Of a stretch of 64,000 bases of DNA, positions 12,211 to 22,633 are shown piece by piece. A program made the translations under genes and the position numbers. The stretch is taken from NCBI GenBank assembly GCA_029204225.1, contig CM055096.1, forward strand, positions 47,005,079-47,069,078. The letters run 5' to 3'. The notes below the pieces were generated by a model that searched no databases, was not told the origin of the DNA, and saw nothing but the letters and a program-made list of their open reading frames with translations. Each line of letters begins with the position of its first letter. Position 1 is the first letter of the stretch. The stretch is from Diphasiastrum complanatum. Its lineage: Eukaryota; Streptophyta; Lycopodiopsida; Lycopodiales; Lycopodiaceae.

Positions 12211-13305
12211 CAGCCAATAAGAGAGTTATTTGTCACTACCAATGTTTGTTGGTCATTTTCCAAGAGGAAATGCTATGAAGTTTTGATGTTATGTAGAAGC
12301 TATGATGCTGATATTCTGAATTGGCTTTTATCTAGCAACCATGCTATTCAGCCTGAGGTGGCGGAAGATTTTAAAATATTTTTTATATCCTCTATTTACT
12401 CAGTATATTTCAGAAGTACTTTTGCTGTAGCAGAATGTCTATGTTCTGAAGTTTATCCTACACCTACTCAGAAGCTATGCATAACTCATCCTTCATGTCT
12501 TGATATGAAATTTGGTTATGTGAAATTGAAGGGCTATGACCAGTCCACTATCTATGCCCAGTCTATGAAATTTCATGTTGGAGGACAGATTTTTTCTGGC
12601 AATTTATGTGGAGTTGGCAAATTTGTCCATTCCTATTTGCTCTATGTTATTTGTGGAAGATTCCTTTGATTATGAAGAACTGGCTCATTTTAGCAGAAAT
12701 TGTGATCCAAATATTTTTATATTTTCAGAATAAATTATGGCCAAGTTATTTTTCAGCCAAATTGCCCTCCATATTTTGTCGGTTGCTGCACTATTGAAGT
12801 TGTGGCATTTCATATGCTTTCGTACACCTTGAGAAAAGGGGATACAATTTTTTTTTGTCTTTATTTGTTTTACAATTTTTTATTTTCTAGTTATTATAGT
12901 TTTTAAAGTTAATTTTTATTTGTTTTAATGTTAGTTTTTATCTGAGGATCTATCGTATGTTAATAAGGTTCTGGTTTTAAGTAAGCAAATTCTATATCCA
13001 TGCTTTTCCAGAATCTGTTCTTTTCTATATTCTTTGTTTTGTTTTATTTTATTTTATTTATAGATCCTCGGTGTTTATTTATTTATTGATTTCAAATGGT
13101 ACTGAGATAATATTTCAAGATTGCACTATGGTGTTGATCCAGTTTATGACAATGTATTTCTTGGTGTTGTCCATTTCGAGGAATTTGCCTATATAGATTT
13201 CTGATGCTGACTATCAAATGGTCTGACTAAGGCTATAGGGTTGCCAGTTGTCACTTGGAAGTTTGAAGCTTAGTTCCTGTTAACAGTGTTTGCGAGGTCG
13301 CTGCA
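12211..13305 (+). mobile_element. Internal region of element N, no pol genes
   Basis: About 1.1 kb between primer site and polypurine tract with no gag, protease, RT or integrase motif. The open frame that crosses the primer site (to 12669) is not a recognisable protein. The layout of long LTRs around a short non-coding interior resembles non-autonomous LARD-type elements, which depend on proteins of a relative. Poly-T and AT-rich runs occur around 12840-13080. Confidence 0.55.
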
Positions 13306-13323
13306 CAATTGAGGGGGAGATTA
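13306..13323 (+). promoter_or_regulatory. Polypurine tract before right LTR of element N
   Basis: AATTGAGGGGGAGATTA stands directly before the LTR start TGGGATACAC at 13324, as expected for the plus-strand priming site of an LTR retrotransposon. Confidence 0.75.
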
Positions 13324-14070
13324 TGGGATACACTGAATTTCTATAATGATCAATTTTATCGACAATTTATCATAAAGTCAATAATACGTGATGCAGTACT
13401 TGACGGAATTGCAACTTATTTACGTTATTATTGAAATGATGTGTATATTGGGCATTCTCAGTTGTAAGTGGTTTTAAGCCTAATATTGTGCACGGTCCAT
13501 CTATATGCTCATGGTCCATTTATCATCATGGGTGGAGGCTATTTTAATGCCTGAACCTTTTATCTTCGAGACTGGATTATTGTTTCTTCAATGCCCTTTC
13601 AGACACGAGCTATTGGATATTCAAATGCAGTTGTGTGTCCATCCTCTCTATCGAACCTATCTTTATCGACGCTTATCACCAACTATCAAAAACTTACAGA
13701 TTCGACTGTCAGACAAACAAACATTCAACCATCAAACAAATATTTGATCTACCAAAGAAATGTTCGAGTTGAACATTCAACGTTCACAATGATGTTTGTG
13801 GCAGGAGACTGGCCATGTGTGGCATTTTTATGGTCCTACACAGGTCTGCACAGGTCATAACGTACCTCAGGTACCTATCATTGAAGTTTGAAGCCTATTT
13901 TAGAGCTATTGAAAGGCAGTTGGCAGTCAGGCGAACAAACTTCATATTTGAAGTATTGAAGGCTACGTTCACACACATGAAGACACCTTCCAATAACTCA
14001 TTTCTCTCAACATTTTAGAGGTAGAAGATGGGGACTTCGTATATTTCACGCATTATTTGAAGGGCTCTTT
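13324..14070 (+). repeat. Right LTR of element N, 3'-truncated
   Basis: Starts TGGGATACACTG after the polypurine tract. 13324-13588 is matched in inverted form at 1362-1614, and 13588-14066 matches the left LTR at 10471-10935. The match breaks off after GGGCTCTTTT, where unrelated sequence begins. Confidence 0.75.
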
Positions 14071-15045
14071 TGATTAAAAACATTATGTTCAATCACCAAG
14101 GTGTAGTTGTTGACCGCAACCTTTTGGTAGGGATCTTGACTCAATCAAGCAACCTTGTCTGGCAATTTTTAGCAACCACTTTTGTCTCCTATAAAGAAAA
14201 AGCTTTTTGCTTGCCTAAGATAGCCTATATGGCTTTTCCATACTCTTTTTTTGAGGGTGACTTCCTACTAGGAAGCCTTCCACACTCAATTACTCATCTC
14301 CTCATTTTTTTCACAAATCCGCTAGTTACCCACCATTGCTAGCCATTCCCTACCAAGGCTTTGATATTTGAAGAAGATTCTATCTTAGAGCTTAGCAATC
14401 ATAAAAGGCAATCCAGCATAGCTTGCCTAAGAATAACAACTTGATGCTTCTCAATAACGCAAAAGCAAGACATCTGGAATTAATAAAAAAAAACAATACT
14501 ATATACAAGTTAACTAATTTCAAGGGGGTTCTATTGCATGGTCTTGAGGCCCCCATTATAGGATAACTATCCCAGGCTTTTAAAACTATTGTGCCCTTAC
14601 ATTAGATTTAACGTAGTTTTCTAATTAAAGCAACAAAGTGACTAACTACAATGTGTCAATAGTATAAATAATGACTTACTACTTCAAGAAAGATTGCATT
14701 TTTTTAAAAGGTCAACCCTAGACGTAGGACCAATGGTAGTCATGGTGAAGCATAAGCACAAATCGAAAACTTTTCATGTCTCAAAAGCCTAACTTTTTTC
14801 AAGCTCTTTTGATTAGAAGCACTATGCTCGCTCATCAGGGTGTAGTTGTTTACCACAATCTTCTAGTAGTGATCTTGTACCTTGCTTGGCAACTTATAGC
14901 AACCATTTTTGTCTCCTACAGAGAAGGATACCATGGCTACGAAGCTTTTTCTTAACAAAGCCTTTTGCTTGTCTAAGATAGCCTCTATGGCTTTTCTATA
15001 CTCTTTTTGGGAGGGTGACCTCCTATCAGGAAACCTTCCACACGA
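14070..15045 (+). repeat. Diverged direct repeat pair, about 240 bp each
   Basis: 14070-14300 and 14809-15045 share long blocks such as GATAGCCT(A/C)TATGGCTTTTC and GAGGGTGAC. Read on the minus strand, the second copy has a short Lys-rich open stretch, but no family is recognised. The sequence between them is AT-rich without genes. Confidence 0.65.
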
Positions 15046-15087
15046 TCCTTAAGCTTTATTTTAAATATGTAGCATTAAAAAGTAGTT

Positions 15088-15127
15088 TTGTGTGTGTGTG
15101 TGTGTGCGCGCGCGCGCGTGTATGTGT
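15088..15127. repeat. (TG)n(CG)n microsatellite
   Basis: Alternating purine-pyrimidine tract of TG repeats turning into CG repeats; such tracts can adopt Z-DNA. Confidence 0.9.
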
Positions 15128-15940
15128 TATGGGAGCTTACCCTCATAGTACATATTACATATCAATCTTCTCTTGAATTGAAAATTTTGCTTTGCTTTAT
15201 GTTCCACCAAATCTATTGAATTCCAATTTGTGAAATGCCATTTTTTGGCCAAGTTTTGACCATAAGTTGTTAAGTTTTGTGTCAAGGGAGAGAAATTTAG
15301 ATTCATCTCGCATTGGGTTTTATTTACATTGAACAGTTTAAATTTGCATGAGACTGATTGAGCAAGTGTGTAATTTTTCACCCAGAATTGATTGTTAACT
15401 ATTGTTTTTCACATCTAGCGTATTGAATGAGGCTAGCTACCTCATTATATGAGCAAGTCACCATCGAAATTCCTTATAACCCAATACAAGCTATTCAATG
15501 ATCAATTTTGAATGCACAATAGCCAGCTTTTCTAGTTTTTGTTTTCTATTTTTGCATGCCTCTTGTATTTCACATACCATAAAATGGGGCCATGTCAATT
15601 ACACCAAACACCTTCAAGTTGCTGCAATTGTAGCATCCATGTTCTACTACATTTTCAACCTTTTTGCAAGCTTAATGATCCCTAGACTAGTAAATCTTTA
15701 CCACCCTTTTTTCAACTATTGCTTATGTCTAGGATTGTTTTATGTCCAGTTCATTGTGGCTCTCCTATAATCCACCATCCTCATGGATTTGGATAGCAAA
15801 TTATGTAAGGCATGTGCCAATTCTTTGAAAAGCTTCATTTTGGTTCAAAGCCACCAAACTCTTGAGAGCATCTCCATAATGTCTAATTCTCTGAAGTTAA
15901 GAAAAGCTACATGCCAAATAGTCAAAATACGGGTGCTTTT
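15128..15940. other. AT-rich region, nothing recognised
   Basis: Small open frames on both strands show no known motif and no splice-linked coding pattern. Confidence 0.4.
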
Positions 15941-15944
15941 TCAA

Positions 15945-16560
15945 TCAAAACTCAGATACCTAGACTATATCATATTTAGCTTGATATTGAGATCTATAGT
16001 GAAAGTCCATAAGGTACAAGAGTGGCCTATCCCATAACAATCCATTCGCATTTGGAAGTCAACGATGTTTTTCACTATGTGAAATTTCTAGAGCATCGAT
16101 AGAAGTTGAGCATTATTGTATTTGGTGGTAAACCTACCACACTCAACGTAGATACGCTACATACAAGAAGAAACTTTTTGTGATCATTCACGCCTTTAAT
16201 ATTTGGAGACATTAGTTGTATGAATTCACAATTACATCGATGACCAATTCCTCAAAAACATATATGACACTATGGACATTGGAGCTCGTAAGAATAGATG
16301 GTCTTGAGCTCATTCAAAAACTCGAATTTGACCTAAGGTGCCAATGAGTTACGGCAAATTATATCACTTATGCTTTTAGTCGAATTGGGGAGGTTAATCG
16401 GATATGCTTTGCCTGGATCCAATTCGATGGGTATCTTTCCTCCAAGTTCTTAGTCGAATTTATTGTATTTAGCAAGAAGTCCTAACCAAATATAGTGAAT
16501 GCCTTAAACTGCAAGAAAACAAGAAATCTTGAGATGAAAAAAATATAGTTAGAGTATTCC
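15945..16560 (+). pseudogene. Gypsy J RT C-terminus and RNase H remnant
   Basis: KVHKVQEWPIP near 16010 matches the segment after the RT catalytic core in Gypsy pol. From about 16155, YKKKLFVIIHAFNIWRH and later QKLEFDLRC and AFSRIGEVNRICFA follow RNase H order. The same wording (SRIGEVNQLCF) recurs in Gypsy O near 63130, so J and O are related. In-frame stops replace several codons. The C-terminal wording is close to the connection before integrase, but integrase itself is missing. Confidence 0.75.
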
Positions 16561-16600
16561 TATAGGAATGCCTTCATTCTTTGAAACGAAATTCCTTGAT

Positions 16601-16960
16601 AATGAGGGTTTAGGAAAGGGGATGTTATGTACCATAATGTTATGCCCTGAGACAACAACATTGGTGGGAAGTGAAAAGCTTGTCTAGCATTGTCGACATT
16701 TTTAGTGCCATGTGCCAATACCTCAACCTACCTTGTGTAACATATCTAAGCATGCATTGTGCTTGAGGTTGGACTCACTTCCCTATAAATACAAATTTGA
16801 AGAGCCCCTTCATTCATTTACTATTTGTTTCCAATTCTTATAATATCTTCCATAAAACTTCAAATTGATAAGTAATTCATAAGCATGTATGTAACACGCC
16901 ACTTACTCTTTCTTTGGAAGAAAAAAAAAGATCACTCTTCAATATTCAATATTGTTGCAA
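16601..16960 (+). repeat. Polypurine tract and LTR of Gypsy J
   Basis: AATGAGGGTTTAGGAAAGGGGA (16601-16622) is followed by an LTR-like start TGTTATGTACCATAATG at 16623. A TATA box (CTATAAATA) lies at 16783-16791. The start is similar to the LTR-like piece at 38127. The 3' edge is not clear. Confidence 0.65.
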
Positions 16961-19245
16961 GGAAGGACAATGGACAAAAAGGATATCATGACATAAAAAG
17001 TTCAAACAATATTTTCATTATGATCCAAGGTTTGTAAAATCCCAAGTGAACGGCAAATTTTGTAGCATTTGTGAATGTAAAAAACATAAAATGTTTCATG
17101 TTATGCTTGGCCAAGAAGAGCCTAATTACAAGCCATAGCAAGGCCTCACAAAAAAGTTCAATCTCAAACCATCCACCTTCAACTGCTAGATCAAGTGTCC
17201 TTTATTCGACGGCTGGCTACCGTCTTCTAGCAATCTTCGCCCTCTTGCGGCTTAGCTTGCTACCATCGATAGCCAGCCTCCTCTTGAAGAATACCTAGTA
17301 CATATCCCACATCCAACATTTAATGAGAGAATACCAACTTCAAAACATTATTCTTTGCAGCATCACAATCTACTAGGCGTCACATGAAAGTCAATATAAC
17401 TCCTTTAGTGTATTATAGGATACAACCATAGCTTTTTTAGAATTAATGAAGAATAGGGAATGACATTGGTAGATTGTTTAGGCATTAAAAAACCATCATT
17501 GTGGCATTCAAAAGAATACTGATTCAAACAATATTGAAACACGAACTTTTCCCCAATAAAACATTTGGGTACTAATGTAAAAACACCCTAAAAGGGCTAT
17601 ATGTTACATGACGTGCTAGTCAAAGCAAACTATCACCAAAGCCCACCCATCTTTTATGCCGTACTAAACTAATTCTCAAAATCAGCTGGAAGATTTTGTA
17701 AGCATAAAATGCTTTAGGTTCGTCCAATAAAAACAAATTACATCAGAATTATGTGAATGAAGTAAGGACAATCTACTTCAAAAGATGTGATTTCAAGAAC
17801 AAATTTCGAATAATGTTAGATTTTAGCAGCAGTCTACTTCAAAAAGTGTGATTTCAAACAAATTTGGAGATGGCATTTTTCTTCAAAGGAAAAAGGTGAT
17901 TAAATGAGCTAAACATACAGAATGGGTATCGGTGGATACAACATGATTTACTTTAACACTTGTCTTTGTGAAGCTAAACAAGCAAAATCTAAAAACACAC
18001 CATGGAGGAAGAAAAGAATGCACTGATTTGATCAAAACATAGAACATTACGACCATTAAAGAGGTTTATATCCAAATGTGTTGCTGGAATATATCCAAAT
18101 CCTGATTCTCTTGGATAAGGCCAGTGCTAACGAAGAAATAAAGATAGGAATAGATACAAATAAGGGGGAAAAAAACCAACTCTATGGAACTTGACATCCA
18201 CACATACACAACTTACAAGCAAAGCAGACATCCGCACTCACTTATTTTATGATCGTTCATCTGATAATATAAAACCTGAAATAACAAACATAAAGCCTCA
18301 GGGGACATAAGAAAAGAAATCAAGATGATTAAGATACGTTGACAGTATAATATTATCCTTTAAGCTGAACTTTTTTTGAGAGGGAATTTTAAAATCAAAA
18401 AGATAAAATTAAGAAAGTTGATCAGCCTAACTACAGTGATGAGAGCAATGTATACACAATGTAAACCAGCTCATTATAAAGCATTTCCAAAAGTTTGACC
18501 AGACAAATCCGGTCTAGGTCCAAAAGTTCCTTGATTGTGCCTTTCAGATCTCAACTTCCAATTATGCTACTGGCATTTAAAGTTTCTATACAAAATTTCA
18601 AACCTTGGTCACACAAAAATCATATATAAAATAAATTGGATGATTTGAAAATGCATATAAATAGAATCAAAATGCTACCATATCGTGATACTAGCACTTC
18701 TGTGAGGAGATAAAACTCTCAAGCCTAATCTAGATTATTCACATTTGGAAAAAATCACTGGAGAGAGAGTATGTCATCAGAATCTAGCGGATTGATACAA
18801 ACCTAGAGAAATTGTGATTCATTTCACGTGAGTTGAGACAAATGAATAAATACGCAAATCACTTCCACCTCCTCCTTTCAAGGAAATTAGATGGATCACT
18901 TAATGAAAGCTAGAAGAAACCAAACTAATTTGCATCCTGTAAGCTATAACTCGATAGCCAGGAATCTTTCCTTGAGAAAGAGCAGCTTGCTCTAAAGCAA
19001 GTCTTCAAAGTCAATTTGAGAACAGAAGCTTGCTCTGCAAGTCGCTACTCTCCAAACCTTTTCCTGGAAACATCCTCACCCATTTGCCTTTGTTCCACCG
19101 GTTGATATAACAACATCGAAGGCTGATTGTCATGATCTTTACAGGTATAGCAAACAGATATAGTACTTTTAGTGGACCATTAACCAAATCAGCGGCAATT
19201 GACAACTCCAGCAACAGTTCGGCCATGTATGCCATTTGTATGTGC
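16961..19245. other. 3' flank of the MUB gene, nothing recognised
   Basis: AT-rich sequence without long ORFs or transposon motifs. It may include an extended 3' UTR of the minus-strand MUB gene. Confidence 0.4.
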
Positions 19246-19251
19246 TTTATT
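19246..19251 (-). terminator. Candidate poly(A) signal of MUB
   Basis: Minus-strand AATAAA 29 bases after the TAG stop (19280-19282). A very short 3' UTR would result, so a later signal may also be used. Confidence 0.4.
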
Positions 19252-19279
19252 TTTCGGGTACACTTTTAGACAGCCACTA

Positions 19280-19335
19280 CTAGAGAATTGAACATGAACA
19301 TCTACTAGCTTTGGGAGAATCAGATTGCGGCTTCT
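19280..19335 (-). CDS. MUB: MUB exon 3 with CaaX box
   Basis: 56 bp after the acceptor GCATTGCAG (AG ends at 19336). It encodes the tail and CSIL, then TAG. Intron 2 is 146 bp. Confidence 0.9.
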
Positions 19336-20888
19336 CTGCAATGCACAGCACAACACAGAACGTGAACAGCCAATAGACATTAAAGCAATGGACAAGATAA
19401 AACACGTAAAAGCATGTACGAAATAGACCGACGTCCCGCCAAACAGCAATAATTATGAAACCCGTTCCTTCTTTTACATACCACTTCTGTTGTCCACTGT
19501 TGGGGGGCGCACAACAACATGCATAGTGATTACCCCACCAGGGAGCTCTCCCACAGGGACTCTAGATTCAGCGAGCGTCTTATTATTCTCCAGAATCTTT
19601 CCAGCATTAATCAGTTTCATGTCATTCACAGACTTTGGGCCATTCTCCTTTTCTGCAAAATCAATGCTGACGTTTTATATAGAAGCATGGAAATAAATTC
19701 AAGCATTAAGGAATAATGTGACAAGGATTCAGCACTTCAGAGCAAGTGAAATGCTTTGAAATGAAATCTCTCAAATTTGCAACTAAAACCAATCTGAAAT
19801 CAAATTCTGAGGGCTGCATTGTTCACCCTAGTCTTTATGTTGGAAAGAGTTTAAGACTAGTTATTGCTGGCAGAATATCCAACAAATGTGTTCAAAGTCA
19901 CAATGTTTTTCAGAGGAGCGCTTGCATGTAGTAATGTACAAATAAACGTCACCACAATTAGTGGCACTAAGGGTTTATTGCAATCACATTGTCCTGAACA
20001 AATACTTAAGTAACTAGCAATATGACAAACCCAAGGTATTCATTGAAAATCTGTGACCATGAAAAATTGGTACATCAGGAAGATAAATGCTACAAAACAT
20101 ATCGTCTTACAAGTTACTAAACGCATAACCAGACAGAGGGCATAAGCCCAACGCTAGATAAGGTGCATTGCCACACAGACCTCCATTTGAGAGTCCTATA
20201 GCGAAAAATGAAGAAGATCAAGAGGCCATTCCAAGACTTACTGGAAATAGGTTGTATGTTCTACTCCTGTTTTGCTTGTGCTCAAACAGGATGAAGGGAG
20301 CAAGAGATTACGTGTTGTTTTCAGAGCTCTTAACAAGGTTACTATCAGGAATAGGTACCTTGATGACCTTAATTAATTGCAAGGTGCTCAAGTCTTCTTC
20401 AAGCTACATTTCAAGAGTGGATGCCACAAGGTGAGATTCCATTCCATCAACACTTGGAAGTTTGTAAACAGCTTTCAAAACTTGTCCAGGACTTTAGGAA
20501 TGTCAAGTCATGCAACACCGTGACCTAAGCTTTCCCAGAAAAGAAGCGAAAAGAATCGGCCCATTTCTTTAATGCATATTTTTTACAGATGACTGTTAAA
20601 CAAACTAGAAAACAGTTATGTCTTGCATTTCAGATATTTTACTTCTTAGTACCACTGAATATGATACAAACTAGTCAGTAGAATGCCCATTGCCCACTCA
20701 CAAGTGTTGACTCAGTAGTGCTCACAATAATTGACTAAACTTATCATTAACTCAAAGATATCATATGACCATAATTCAAAATCAAGTATAACCATGATTC
20801 ACACTCAAATACAACCATGTGGCATGATCCATGTAGCATCATAAACAAGATTCATACTCAGATATAAGAAATATAACTTGAGTCAATC

Positions 20889-20954
<66 letters not shown>

Positions 20955-22565
20955 GCTATGGAGGGCGCCCTCCCTCTCTCTCGCAGCTATGGTGGCACCC
21001 TCCTATCCCTCGCTGCCTCTCCATCTCTGCCTTTCCCTTGCTGACCATTGCCTTGGTTCCTGTCCATCGCTCCTTGTCCCTCGCTGCCTGACCCTCGCTC
21101 CCTTGCTGACCATTGCCTTGCTGCTGACCATCGCTCCTCGCTGCCTGCTGACTATCACTCCTTGTTGCCTGTCCATCGCTCCCTGTCCCTCATAGCCTGA
21201 CCATCGTTCCCTGTCCTGTCCCTCGCTGACCCTGTCCCTTGTGCTTGTCCTTCACTCCTTCACTGACCCTCACATCCTCGCTACCTGTCCCTTGCTGCCC
21301 TGGCTGACCACCGCCTCCTGTCCCTTGTCCCTTGCTGATCCAGTCCCTCCATCGTTGTCCCTCTCTCCTGTCCCTCCATCACCGGCCCTCCCTCTCTCTT
21401 CTGGCCCATCCGTGTACCTTCCTTCCTGACCATTATGGCTGATTGGCAATCAGCGAATCGGAAGGGGAAGAAAAACCCCTCCCCCTTCTCCTTCTGTCTT
21501 CTCAGCCATCCCTACTACGGCTCCAAATCCCTTTACCTTGCCCCCTCCCTCTCCTGCTTCCTCTCCCTCGCCCATACCCTCCACTCCTACAACCTCTACC
21601 TCTTCTCCTACTGCCACTACCCCCTCTACTCTTTCTTCCTCCTCTCCCTCTTTCACCCCTTCATCTTCATCCCCCCCCATTGTCTCCATCTCTTTCAGCT
21701 GAATTTTTATATGGTTTCCCCCGTATCATTGATTCTCTTCAGGAGGACAATGCATTCTTGCTTGCGATCATCAAGAAACAAGCATTCCAAATCTCCACTC
21801 TGGAGAACACGGTCTTGGCCCTACAGGGTAAAGTCGGCATTCTTGAGGTTGACGTTACTTACCTCAAGAATGATCTAGAATCAGATGAAGAGGAAGAAGA
21901 AGGAAGCGGCAATGCGGATTCAGAAGACATGATGGCAAAGCAGCTGCAAGAACGGGTTCACTCCTTGGAGCAACAACTTCAGCAATCGAAGAGTTCTTGT
22001 GCAAACGTGCTCAAGGGTTATAAGCAGTTTATTTCTGAATCTATTCAAGAACATCAAAAATGAGATCTCAAGGCCCTCAATGTCAGGGTTAGGGGAGCTT
22101 CTTTTGCGGGTAAGGACCTCGTGGCTGAGGCAAATGCTTTTATTCATTCCACCTTTGGTCTCAAAGAGGATGTCATATCTGCTGCTTGGGTGGGTAAGCT
22201 CCAACCCATGACAGTGTTTCTGCGATTCAAGGATGCTTTGCTTCGTCAAAAGGTTTTGCGTAAAAGAGGCTGCCTGAAGGGATCTACTATTTTTATGGAT
22301 GAAGACTTGACGCCCATTCAATGGACCGAGAGAAAGAAAATTATCATAGATGCTAAGGCCAATGGTTTCCGGACTCTCTTTCGAGACGGATGCCCGGTCT
22401 TGGTTAAAATTGCAGAACTTAAAATTTCATATTTGTCTCCCTTTCCTACGTGAGAGATGGTTTGAGCTACGGCCATTTATTTCCTCTCCTACGTGAGAGA
22501 TGAGCTTTCTTTACATAGCGATTTACGTTTTACGCTTTAGTTTTAATAAAGCTTTCTTTCTCTCT

Positions 22566-22633
<68 letters not shown>

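Larger units (their letters stand above)
20892..22631 (+). mobile_element. ORF1-only LINE derivative between CT microsatellites
   Basis: A (CT)n tract (20892-20950) is followed by a C-rich degenerate repeat (20951-21430) and one long ORF1-like frame (21443-22453). A 3' end TTAATAAAGCTTTCTTTC (22543-22560) runs into another (CT)n (22569-22631). The 3' end matches that of the ORF2-bearing LINE at 57970. ORF2 (endonuclease/RT) is absent. It sits in MUB intron 1, antisense to the gene. Confidence 0.65.

Noticed and set aside
11764-12669. 301-codon open frame on the plus strand
   Set aside because: It crosses an LTR end and a tRNA-Asp primer site, has no known domain and a composition set by AT-rich DNA; LTR-element sequence explains it better.
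15498-15770. 90-codon hydrophobic frame
   Set aside because: Composition-driven, no motif, no splice or promoter context.
20878-21195. 105-codon Leu/Ser frame
   Set aside because: Pure translation of the CT microsatellite and the C-rich repeat.
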